Below are positions 27,301 to 33,507 of a stretch of DNA of 33,507 nucleotides, one piece after another (the stretch's first letter is position 1; each line of letters starts with the position of its first letter). A model generated the notes under the pieces. The model searched no databases. It was given only the letters and a program-made list of their open reading frames with translations, and was not told where the DNA came from. The position numbers and the translations under genes are program-made. The stretch covers positions 1 through 33,507 of the forward strand of contig JAUWLK010000002.1 of the NCBI GenBank assembly GCA_030613745.1, written 5' to 3'. The DNA is from Flavobacteriaceae bacterium. GTDB taxonomy: Bacteria > Bacteroidota > Bacteroidia > Flavobacteriales > Flavobacteriaceae.

Positions 27301-28017
27301 TTAAACATTATCTAATCTAAATTTAACATCGTTTTTATAGCTTCTACTAATAGGTATTGCTTTATTATTTATTTCGACAAATTCATTTGTAAAAGATTCG
27401 ATTTTATTTACAGAAACAATAAAAGATCTATGGATTCTTAAAAAATCCTTTTTTGGTAGCTTTGCTTCAATACTTGTAATAGTTTCTCGTGTAATTATAG
27501 TTTTATTAGGTAAATGAATTTTTAAATAATCACCTAAACTTTCAATATAATTGACTTCAGAAAAATTAATTTTAATCATTTTTCTGTCAGATCGGACAAA
27601 TATAAAATCACTTTTTTCACGAATCAATTCTTCTTTTTTATCTGAATGAAAAGTGATGTTTTCATCTAAAAATTTATTTACAGCTTGTAATAATCTTTCA
27701 AATGAAATAGGTTTTAATAAATAATCTACAGCTTTTAAATCAAAACCATCAATGGCATATTCTCGATAAGCGGTTGTAAAAATTATTTTAATGTTTTTAT
27801 TGATAGATTTTGCAAAAGAAAGACCAGATATTTCTGGCATATTGATATCTAAAAAGATAAGATCAATGTTGTTTTTATTGATTTCATTAAAAGCTTCTAC
27901 TGCATTTTTACAAGTAGCAACAACCTTAATAGAATCTACCTTGCGCAAATGGTTTTCTAATATTTCACGAGCAATGGGTTCATCGTCAACAATGATACAT
28001 TGAATGGTTTTAGACAT
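27301..28017 (-). CDS. LytTR-family response regulator
   Basis: A 238-residue AlgR/LytR-type regulator. The receiver domain has Asp11-Asp12, the phospho-acceptor Asp57 in LIFLDINMPE, the TTAYREYA segment and the KP lysine. The LytTR DNA-binding domain occupies about 135-236 (FIFVRSDRKMIKI, VNYIESLGDYLKI, FLRIHRSFIV). Its start overlaps the stop of the kinase in ATGTCTAA, an 8-nt overlap that suggests translational coupling. The nearest candidate target is the divergent membrane-protein unit at 29291, whose upstream region carries an inverted repeat with a LytTR-type half-site. Confidence 0.94.
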   Translation of the reverse strand: MSKTIQCIIVDDEPIAREILENHLRKVDSIKVVATCKNAVEAFNEINKNNIDLIFLDINMPEISGLSFAKSINKNIKIIFTTAYREYAIDGFDLKAVDYLLKPISFERLLQAVNKFLDENITFHSDKKEELIREKSDFIFVRSDRKMIKINFSEVNYIESLGDYLKIHLPNKTIITRETITSIEAKLPKKDFLRIHRSFIVSVNKIESFTNEFVEINNKAIPISRSYKNDVKFRLDNV

Positions 28018-29080
28018 TTTTTAAGTTGTTTAAATTTGAAATAGTTAGATTTACTATATACCAGTTGTCTTTGGATTGAATATCTAATTGATGGTTATTT
28101 TTATAAAGTAAATCTAATCTTTTTTTAATATTTTCTAATCCTATACCAATTTTATTGGATTTCAATTCATTAGTTAAAACACTATTTTTAATTTTAAAAT
28201 TTAATTGATCTTCATCCAAATTTATTTGAATATCCACTTTTAAAAATCCATCAATTAAGTTGCCATGTTTAAAAGCATTTTCAACAAAAGGTATCATTAT
28301 CATAGGTGCTATTTGTTTTTCATCTATAATACTATTGGTTTTAATAGAAACCTTTAAAGTATCTTGAAATCGCATTTTTTCTAATGCAACATATTCTTTA
28401 ATATGCAATACTTCTTCTTTTAAACTTACTTTTGGTTTATCAACTTGGTATAGAATATAATCAAGTAAATTAGAAAGTTTTAAAATTATTTCAGGTGTAT
28501 TTTTTGATTGTTTTAGAGCAAAACCATAAATAGTATTTAAGGTATTGAATAGAAAGTGCGGGTGGATCTGTTTTTTTAAATATTGTAACTCCTGACTTTT
28601 AATTTGTAATTGGGTATCTAATATTTTGTTTAGAAGCTCTTTGTTTTCGGTTTGTGTTTTAAAGTTATGATTCAATAAACTTATAAAACTTACTATAAAG
28701 ACAACTAAATATACTAGTATTAATACAAATACATAATTTCTACTCATAGGAGGCATATTTTGTAATTCCATGTTAGAAAGAAACACAAAACTTCCAAAAA
28801 TTGCAATTAGGATTAAATAGGTTGAAAAAACTAAAGTATAAGCACTGTAAAGAACAAATAGTTTGTATTTTTTAGTAAGTAAATATTTAGGTATCAAATA
28901 GTAAACCACAAAATAAGTGGTAATCATGGTTATTGGTAATAAAAAACTAGAAAACCAAGTTACGTAGTTGGTGTTATTTGAATTATAACTAAAAAAGTAA
29001 ACAAAGAAAAACCACACGCCTATCCAAAATAAAAAATGTAAGGGTATAAACTTTGTTTTATGGACTTGTGAGATATTCAT
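28010..29080 (-). CDS. LytS/YehU-type sensor histidine kinase
   Basis: A 356-residue membrane kinase of the His_kinase (PF06580) class. The first 140 residues form four transmembrane helices with short loops, so the signal is probably sensed in or near the membrane. A short coiled coil leads to QIHPHFLFNTLN with the phospho-acceptor His173. The ATPase domain shows PFVENAFKHG and a G-box IGIGLENIKKRL. It pairs with the overlapping LytTR regulator. Its 5' end faces the membrane-protein gene at 29291 across a 210-bp shared promoter region. Confidence 0.93.
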   Translation of the reverse strand: MNISQVHKTKFIPLHFLFWIGVWFFFVYFFSYNSNNTNYVTWFSSFLLPITMITTYFVVYYLIPKYLLTKKYKLFVLYSAYTLVFSTYLILIAIFGSFVFLSNMELQNMPPMSRNYVFVLILVYLVVFIVSFISLLNHNFKTQTENKELLNKILDTQLQIKSQELQYLKKQIHPHFLFNTLNTIYGFALKQSKNTPEIILKLSNLLDYILYQVDKPKVSLKEEVLHIKEYVALEKMRFQDTLKVSIKTNSIIDEKQIAPMIMIPFVENAFKHGNLIDGFLKVDIQINLDEDQLNFKIKNSVLTNELKSNKIGIGLENIKKRLDLLYKNNHQLDIQSKDNWYIVNLTISNLNNLKNV

Positions 29081-29180
29081 TATTCAAAGATGCTTATTAT
29101 ATTTTAGTTAGCATATTTTTATAGACCAATTACCATTTTAACTTTCTTTTTTACAAGAATTGTCTTCGAAAAGCAATTTA

Positions 29181-29205
29181 TCAGTTAATATAGTCATTTA
29201 ACTGA
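29181..29205. promoter_or_regulatory. Inverted repeat, candidate LytTR operator
   Basis: TCAGTTAA and TTAACTGA form a perfect 8-bp inverted repeat with a 9-bp spacer, between the divergent LytS-type kinase and the 29291 gene. The left half TCAGTTAAT fits the published LytTR half-site pattern [TA][AC][CA]GTTN[AG][TG] at all nine positions; the right half fits eight. LytTR sites are usually direct repeats, so the inverted arrangement is a caveat. Confidence 0.45.
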
Positions 29206-29290
29206 TTTAATAATTCATCTATCGCAAATCAAATTTTTCAAGGATAGTTTATATTAATATTGTTTTTTATAAACTTTAAACCTATTTATT
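29201..29290 (+). promoter_or_regulatory. Leader shared with the 30701 gene (copy 1)
   Basis: The element TTCATCTATCGCAAAT (29214-29229) followed by an A/T run lies about 62 bp before the start codon. The same element occurs at 30624-30639, 62 bp before the second MotA-like gene. The flanks also align: ACTG before it, and an AACTTTAAA(C/T)CTA stretch just before both start codons. This indicates duplicated promoters or a shared operator. Confidence 0.6.
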
Positions 29291-29653
29291 ATGAGAATGC
29301 CTTTTATTGAATTTTTTGCTAACGGAGATCTAAAATTTATGGTCACAATTTTAATACTTCTTGTTATAGCAATAATTCAATTTATTAAAAAAGTTAAGAA
29401 CAAAGAAAATCAGTTACAAATTAATGTAAAGCTTACTAAACTATCAAATTGGTCGCTTATACTAGCATCATTTGCACTTTTTTTAGGATTAATGCACAGT
29501 TTGTATTTTATTTCAAAAGCTGTTGGAATAGCTCCAAACTTACTTTATCATGGATTAGCAAATACTTTAATTGCTCCAGTATTTGGAGTAGCAGTATGTA
29601 TAATAATAAAACTTTTAGCAACACCTTTAAATGAAAAAATCAACAAACCATAA
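29291..29653 (+). CDS. Small MotA/TolQ/ExbB-like membrane protein (copy 1)
   Basis: A 120-residue protein with three hydrophobic helices (about 15-35, 51-75 and 88-110). The last two, with LFLGLMHSLYFISKAVG and HGLANTLIAPVFGVAVCIII, resemble the pore-forming helices of MotA/TolQ/ExbB proton channels in reduced form. It lacks the large cytoplasmic domain of true family members, and no ExbD/MotB-type partner is encoded nearby. It starts the unit divergent from the LytS-type kinase and ends 4 bp before the DUF6624-like gene. A channel function is only suggested. Confidence 0.65.
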   Translation: MRMPFIEFFANGDLKFMVTILILLVIAIIQFIKKVKNKENQLQINVKLTKLSNWSLILASFALFLGLMHSLYFISKAVGIAPNLLYHGLANTLIAPVFGVAVCIIIKLLATPLNEKINKP

Positions 29654-29657
29654 AACC

Positions 29658-30575
29658 ATGAAAAAAACTCTATGCATAATTTCAATTTTATTTGTTTCGT
29701 TTGTATACGGTCAAAAAAGTGAAGGAGATATTCTTCGTAAAGAAGGAGCAATTGATGATGCAATAAAAGCATATAAAAAGGATTTTGTTTCAAATCCATC
29801 AAATTCAAAAAACACGTATAATTTAGCTTGTGCATATGCTCTCATATATATTCAAAAAGACAGTGCTTATCATTATTTAAATATCGCTTTAAAAAATGAT
29901 TATAGTTTATGGGTACTTGCCGATAATGACTTAATATCATTAACTAATGATATACGTTGGAAAAATATTGAAGTTCAACAATTAAAAAAGTATCAAGAAA
30001 AAAATGGGAATATAAAACAACCAGAATACGCTATTCAATTGTTGAGATTAATTATGAAAGATCAGGCTTTAGATTATCAAATGGATTTAGCAAAAACTTA
30101 TTTTATGAAAAATGGAAAAGCCCCACATTGGTACTATCCTATTGCACAAATGAAGCAAGATATTGCTTCAAATAATTTTAATAAAATGGATAGTTTGATT
30201 AGCCAATATGGTTGGCCTACTTATTCTATGGTTGGTAAACTTGCAGCTGACGCTCCCCTCTTAATAATCAATCACCATGAAAGCGATGAAGTTAGAAAAA
30301 AATATTTAGCCCAAATAAAAAATGCTTGTATAACTAATGAAGGTAGCTGTATGGAGTACGCCAAAATTCAAGATAGAATTTTAGTAAATAGCAATCAACC
30401 ACAAATTTATGGTATGCAATTTCGATATAATGATAAAAGAGTTCTTGAGCCTTTTCCAATTGAAAACCCCGAATTTGTTGATCAACGCAGATCAAAAATA
30501 GGTTTAGAACCATTAAAAAATTATTTGAAAAGAAAAATTAATTATGATTGGAATATTGTTCAAAAAGAAAAATAA
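29658..30575 (+). CDS. Exported protein with TPR-like N-terminus and DUF6624-like domain
   Basis: A 305-residue protein. I start it at MKKTLCIISILF (29658) because this gives a signal peptide ending VYGQ; the track start adds nine residues upstream. A TPR-like helical part (about 30-115, NLACAYALIYIQKDSAYHYL) is followed by a region from about residue 130 that matches my recall of DUF6624: YGWPTYSMVGKLAADAPLLI, the HH pair in INHHESDE, DRILV, QPQIYGMQ and the closing VDQRRSKIGLEPL. DUF6624 has no assigned function. It is sandwiched between two MotA/ExbB-like genes, which suggests a shared envelope task. Confidence 0.72.
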   Translation: MKKTLCIISILFVSFVYGQKSEGDILRKEGAIDDAIKAYKKDFVSNPSNSKNTYNLACAYALIYIQKDSAYHYLNIALKNDYSLWVLADNDLISLTNDIRWKNIEVQQLKKYQEKNGNIKQPEYAIQLLRLIMKDQALDYQMDLAKTYFMKNGKAPHWYYPIAQMKQDIASNNFNKMDSLISQYGWPTYSMVGKLAADAPLLIINHHESDEVRKKYLAQIKNACITNEGSCMEYAKIQDRILVNSNQPQIYGMQFRYNDKRVLEPFPIENPEFVDQRRSKIGLEPLKNYLKRKINYDWNIVQKEK

Positions 30576-30610
30576 ACACATGTTTTGAATAGTAATAATA
30601 TTGTTAAATA

Positions 30611-30700
30611 ACTGTATTAATTGTTCATCTATCGCAAATAAATTTTAAAAAAGTAAGATTGTATTACTTTCGAAGTAGTTTAACTTTAAATCTAAATATT
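30611..30700 (+). promoter_or_regulatory. Leader shared with the 29291 gene (copy 2)
   Basis: Second copy of the TTCATCTATCGCAAAT element (30624-30639), preceded by ACTG and followed by an AACTTTAAATCTA stretch before the start codon, as in copy 1. TACTTTCG at 30665-30672 is one base off a TAnnTTTG -7 box. Confidence 0.55.
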
Positions 30701-31051
30701 ATGTTTTTATCACTTTTAAATGATGGCGGCCCGGTTTTTATGTATCCGCTTCTTGTAATTTTAATTATAGTAATTATTTTAATCGTCAAAGGTTTTCTTA
30801 AAAAAGAAACTTCAACAAAAACTATAAAACTAATAAGCTCAATAACTTTATTTGCATTAGTATGGGGGTTTTTAGGACATATAGTTGGTATGATAGGAGC
30901 TTTCGATGCAATTGAAGCAGTAGGTGAAATATCAACAGGGGTTATGGCAGCTGGAATAAAGATAAGTCTAATTGTGCCTGTTTTTGGTTCATTTATTTTT
31001 CTGGTTGGAAGACTAGGGATTATCATACTTGTTTGGATGCAAAAGGATTAA
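30701..31051 (+). CDS. Small MotA/TolQ/ExbB-like membrane protein (copy 2)
   Basis: A 116-residue protein with three hydrophobic helices. I start it at MFLSLLNDGGPV (30701), the Met after the shared leader, rather than the track start at 30659, which lies inside the leader. The segment LVWGFLGHIVGMIGAFDAIE and the later GIKISLIVPVFGSFIFLVG look like the MotA/TolQ/ExbB pore helices and align with copy 1 around PVFG. It is reduced in size, as is copy 1. A strong hairpin lies 21 bp after the stop and probably ends the transcript. Confidence 0.7.
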   Translation: MFLSLLNDGGPVFMYPLLVILIIVIILIVKGFLKKETSTKTIKLISSITLFALVWGFLGHIVGMIGAFDAIEAVGEISTGVMAAGIKISLIVPVFGSFIFLVGRLGIIILVWMQKD

Positions 31052-31071
31052 TTTACCTCTAACTTTTATTG

Positions 31072-31107
31072 AAAGATATTCTTTTCCTACTTGAAAAGAA
31101 TATCTTT
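31072..31107 (+). terminator. Perfect 15-bp hairpin after the second MotA-like gene
   Basis: AAAGATATTCTTTTC (31072-31086) and GAAAAGAATATCTTT (31093-31107) are exact inverse complements around a CTACTT loop, followed by TTTGTTTAAAAA on the plus strand. It looks like a terminator for the gene ending at 31051. It also covers the only plausible start (TTG, 31091) of the next ORF. Confidence 0.65.
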
Positions 31108-31357
31108 GTTTAAAAACAATTTGAATAGAAAAATTAAATTAATTTGGGATTTCCGTGGTAATGAATCTTTAGAAATTGCGAAACATCATTGCATTCATTT
31201 AGAAGAATTTGCTGTTAAAGAAAATCTTTATTTTTATGAAATTGCTACCAATAAAATTTCAGAAATGTATTGTATTGCTTTTATTACGGTTGACGAAAAA
31301 GATATGATTACCTTTAGAGACGCTTTACAACCGCATAGAGGTGAAGTAGCTAAATAA
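31091..31357 (+). CDS. Small conserved-looking protein of unknown function, non-ATG start
   Basis: An 88-residue ORF with no in-frame ATG near its start. The track begins at TTG 31091; a later TTG at 31121 is an alternative. The segment KIKLIWDFRGNESLEIAKHH and the C-terminal EKDMITFRDALQPHRGEV look like conserved motifs that I recall in short uncharacterised flavobacterial proteins, and they support a real gene. No signal peptide or membrane helix is visible, so it should be cytoplasmic. It lies 25 bp before the cysteine-rich GDCCVxC gene, so the two are probably co-transcribed. Function unknown. Confidence 0.6.
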   Translation: MKRISLFKNNLNRKIKLIWDFRGNESLEIAKHHCIHLEEFAVKENLYFYEIATNKISEMYCIAFITVDEKDMITFRDALQPHRGEVAK

Positions 31358-31382
31358 GGTAACCCTTTATAAATGTTTTGGT

Positions 31383-31607
31383 ATGAATGTTCAATTAAAA
31401 TCTATTATAACCTGTCCAAACTGTGGTTTTCAAAAAGAGGAATCCATGCCTATTGACACTTGTCAGTTTTTTTACAAGTGTAAGAATTGTGATACCATTT
31501 TAAAACCTGAAAAAGGAGATTGTTGTGTGTTTTGTTCTTATGGGACTGTTCCTTGTCCGCCAATTCAGCAAGATTGTTCCGATGAGAATAATAATTGCTG
31601 CAGATAA
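31383..31607 (+). CDS. GDCCVxC-domain cysteine-rich protein (Cys form)
   Basis: A 74-residue protein with eleven cysteines. An N-terminal zinc-ribbon-like CPNCGF pair with CKNC is followed by the motif GDCCVFCSYG and a CPPIQ segment, then a DCSDENNNCC tail. This matches the small GDCCVxC domain family, in which some members carry selenocysteine; here all positions are ordinary Cys codons. The family often appears near metal-related genes, but no metal transporter or resistance gene is seen in this window. A thiol-redox or metal-binding role is plausible. Its stop lies 4 bp from the convergent thioesterase stop. Confidence 0.8.
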   Translation: MNVQLKSIITCPNCGFQKEESMPIDTCQFFYKCKNCDTILKPEKGDCCVFCSYGTVPCPPIQQDCSDENNNCCR

Positions 31608-31611
31608 GGAT

Positions 31612-32364
31612 TTAATCTAGTCTTTTTCTCCATACTGTTTTTGCTGTAACACAAACCTGATCATTATTTTGTGCTTTGATCGTATGAACAAAAGAGTTTT
31701 CATACCTATCATTCTCTGTCATTGACCTTATGATATCACCATAATGAGCTTCTCCGGTAAAACGACCTTCTAAAGAATGTAAATAATAATTATCAATAAC
31801 CTCATCCGGAACGGATTCTAATGACCATTGTAAATATCTAAGATTACTAACATGTTCATTCATATCAACATCAAACTGATTTACTTTGAAATCTTTAAAA
31901 TATTTTGCAGAATCAATTGCCGCAATCTTCTTTACAACATTATAATTTATACATTCTTCCTTATCGGATGACCAGCTCTCCTTTATTTCATCAAAAATCT
32001 TAACTGGCCTTCTTCTTTTAACATCAAAGAAGATCCAAAGACCTTTGGCTGTACCAATAATATTATCATGCTCATCATAAATAATATTTTCTCTAATTCC
32101 TCTGACTGCCGAATAGGATGACAACCATGTCCTTATTTTAATCTTTTCTTTATAAGTAGGGTAGCGTTCCATATTCATCACTCCGGATACCAAAACCCAT
32201 CCAATATTTTGGTCTATTAGGTCATACAAACCATAATCTATGGAATAACAATGATCTGCTGCAGTTTCTTCCAATAATGTTAAAATTGTAGTTGGTGAAG
32301 CTTCACCAAACTTATTCATTTCAAAATATCGTAATTCAAATTTCTTATCAAAATAATTCTCCAT
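31612..32364 (-). CDS. Acyl-ACP thioesterase family protein
   Basis: A 250-residue double-hotdog thioesterase that releases fatty acids from acyl carrier protein. I start it at MENYFDKKFELRYF (Met8 of the track ORF); a good promoter lies just upstream. The first hotdog contains EETAADHCYSIDYG and the second has DVDMNEHVSNLRYLQW at about residues 163-178, equivalent to the catalytic Asp-x-Asn-x-His segment of plant and bacterial FatA/FatB enzymes. Chain-length preference cannot be predicted. It is transcribed alone. Confidence 0.9.
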   Translation of the reverse strand: MENYFDKKFELRYFEMNKFGEASPTTILTLLEETAADHCYSIDYGLYDLIDQNIGWVLVSGVMNMERYPTYKEKIKIRTWLSSYSAVRGIRENIIYDEHDNIIGTAKGLWIFFDVKRRRPVKIFDEIKESWSSDKEECINYNVVKKIAAIDSAKYFKDFKVNQFDVDMNEHVSNLRYLQWSLESVPDEVIDNYYLHSLEGRFTGEAHYGDIIRSMTENDRYENSFVHTIKAQNNDQVCVTAKTVWRKRLD

Positions 32365-32382
32365 AATTGCAAAGTTTAATGG

Positions 32383-32413
32383 CAAAATTATGGATCTATG
32401 ACAGGGTTTACAA
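32383..32413 (-). promoter_or_regulatory. Bacteroidota-type promoter for the thioesterase
   Basis: On the minus strand TTG (32413-32411) and TAATTTTG (32390-32383) are 20 nt apart, matching the -33/-7 pattern of Bacteroidota promoters. The -7 box is 19 nt before the start codon. Confidence 0.6.
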
Positions 32414-32426
32414 TAACAAATGTTAT
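32413..32426. promoter_or_regulatory. Palindrome over the thioesterase -33 element, candidate Crp/Fnr operator
   Basis: ATAACA-AA-TGTTAT is a perfect palindromic pair touching the -33 TTG. Its size and symmetry suit a dimeric Crp/Fnr-type regulator, and such a gene lies 450 bp away. Binding is inferred. Confidence 0.4.
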
Positions 32427-32877
32427 CAGTTTTGAGTTTTTTTAGTGAAACTTAATTTTGTTGGTTCTACTTTTACGGAACTGTCAAAATTAGGTTCACA
32501 TTAAAAATACGGGGAGCAAATACAAAATCCTTAATTCAATATGATATCTAAAAGATAATCGAAGACTATAGAATTGTTCATTTATTCTGTTTGTTCATTT
32601 TTTTAGTGACAAAAAAACGAACTAAAAAAGTCATGACTTACAAGAATTTAACAACCTAAATTTCATAAAAACTAAGTGCAGCCGAGTGATTTTCGAGCAA
32701 GCTCTCAACTTCTCGGTTTTACTAAGTTTTTATTTTCTTTAGAACATTAAATTCTTGAATGCCAACTCTTCTAAAATCAAGTTTTCCAATAATATGCAGG
32801 GTAAACCCATTTTTCAAGCGGGATCTAAGATAAAATTCTGATATTCTTTGTTTTCAGATTAAAATCTACTCAGAAAC
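32427..32877. other. Gene-free region with nested palindromes
   Basis: Most of this 513-bp gap between thioesterase and Crp/Fnr regulator carries no ORF. It holds a terminator-like hairpin at 32593-32622 (GTTCATTTTTTT with AAAAAAACGAAC, one mismatch), a 10-bp palindrome AGTCATGACT at about 32630, and the large palindromic element listed next. Confidence 0.6.
32641..32757. repeat. Large imperfect palindromic element (MITE- or REP-like)
   Basis: Nested inverted repeats span 117 bp: CAAGAATTTAA with TTAAATTCTTG at the ends, AAAAACTAAGT with ACTAAGTTTTT (one mismatch), CCGAG with CTCGG, and GAGC-AA-GCTC at the centre. The core is clearly richer in G and C than the surroundings. It looks like a folded dispersed repeat rather than a simple terminator; copies elsewhere in the genome cannot be checked here. 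Confidence 0.55.
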
Positions 32878-33459
32878 TTAATACCTTTTATTTATCAAAC
32901 GACTTAAATGAACAGAAGAGATGTTTAGATAAGAAGCAATATAGTGTTGTGGTACTCTTTGCCGAATATTTGGAAACTGTAAATCCATTAATTTGTACCT
33001 TTCATAAGGTGTTTTTGTATAAATATTTTGGATCTTCCTGCTAAAAATAATAAAATATTTTTCAGCAAGTAATCTACCAAGTTTTTCTCCATATCGTAAT
33101 TTTTTATAACCATCAAGAACCATTTTATACGACATATGCACTACCTGCGTATTTTCCATAGCTTCAATTGTATAATTGGAAGATGTATGATTTATAAAAC
33201 TTTCATAATCTACGGCAAAATCATTTTCCTGTGAAAAATAAAATGTGGATTCATTTCCCTCTTTATCCAAAAAAAAGATTCTGAGTAATCCTTTATTTAT
33301 AAAAAATATCCGATCACAAATTTTACCAGATTGTAACAAAACTTCTTTTTTATTGTAATGTCTTATATTAAACATGGCAGAATAGTAACCCCATTCTTCA
33401 TCATTTATTTCGATCAAAGATTTAATAGCAATCTGTATTTTGGATAATTTTGAATTCAT
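32878..33459 (-). CDS. Crp/Fnr-family transcriptional regulator
   Basis: A 193-residue regulator with an N-terminal cyclic-nucleotide-binding-like beta-roll (about 20-135; LLQSGKICDRIFFINKGLLR, FYFSQENDFAVDYESF) and a C-terminal helix-turn-helix (about 150-193; RVPQHYIASYLNISSVHLSRL). The FNR-type N-terminal cysteine cluster is absent, so it is not an Fe-S oxygen sensor. Such proteins are common in Flavobacteriia, with mostly unknown ligands. It is encoded alone, and only 48 bp of its upstream region is in the window. Confidence 0.9.
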   Translation of the reverse strand: MNSKLSKIQIAIKSLIEINDEEWGYYSAMFNIRHYNKKEVLLQSGKICDRIFFINKGLLRIFFLDKEGNESTFYFSQENDFAVDYESFINHTSSNYTIEAMENTQVVHMSYKMVLDGYKKLRYGEKLGRLLAEKYFIIFSRKIQNIYTKTPYERYKLMDLQFPNIRQRVPQHYIASYLNISSVHLSRLINKRY

Positions 33460-33507
33460 TTATTTTAATTACCACTTACAAATTACCAGTTACTTCAACA
33501 AATTCAG

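Noticed and set aside
29548-31026. Minus-strand ORFs at 29548-29835 and 30664-31026
   Set aside because: They lie antisense to the MotA-like and DUF6624-like genes, whose protein sequences are clearly family-like; the antisense products are not.

Overview
The window comes from a low-GC member of the Bacteroidota, most likely a Flavobacteriaceae species. The evidence is the SusC/SusD pair, the LytS/LytTR regulators, lipoproteins with Cys near residue 20, a mevalonate-route isoprenoid cluster, weak Shine-Dalgarno signals and two good TAnnTTTG-type (Bacteroidota -7) promoter boxes. No rRNA, tRNA, IS element or CRISPR array was seen.

Region 1 (1-10191, minus strand) is a tightly packed operon of three paralogous lipoproteins of about 1,100 residues. 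Each has FG-GAP/VCBS calcium-binding repeats on both sides of an ASPIC/UnbV module. They are followed by the 5' end of a lipoprotein resembling vanadium-dependent haloperoxidases, cut by the window edge. The genes are joined by gaps of 2 to 5 bp or by an 8-nt overlap.

Region 2 (10192-12526) is a divergent intergenic region holding a hairpin and a phased array of TTAA direct repeats. It precedes a classical histidine kinase / OmpR-type response regulator pair, which ends at a perfect bidirectional terminator.

Region 3 (12549-19796, minus strand) is a carbohydrate uptake locus: an MFS sugar porter, a fructokinase-like PfkB kinase, SusC and SusD. The order resembles fructan loci, but no glycoside hydrolase is present in the window.

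Region 4 (19933-26985, minus strand) is mostly housekeeping. It holds a PD40/CarboxypepD/OmpA/SPOR envelope protein, diphosphomevalonate decarboxylase, a MORN-type secreted protein, mevalonate kinase, a UbiA prenyltransferase and an RsuA/RluB pseudouridine synthase.

Region 5 (27301-31607) holds a LytTR response regulator with its LytS-type kinase on the minus strand. Divergent from them are two very small MotA/ExbB-like membrane proteins flanking a DUF6624-like protein. The two membrane genes have related upstream leaders, and the kinase-proximal promoter region carries an inverted repeat that fits the LytTR half-site pattern. A small conserved-looking protein without an ATG start and a GDCCVxC-type cysteine-rich protein follow.

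Region 6 (31612-33459, minus strand) holds an acyl-ACP thioesterase with a good promoter overlapped by a palindrome, a 513-bp gene-free stretch with a large imperfect palindromic element, and a Crp/Fnr-family regulator.

The best candidates for something little described are the triple VCBS/ASPIC plus haloperoxidase operon with its divergent two-component system, and the LytTR-linked pair of minimal proton-channel-like proteins with the DUF6624 protein.
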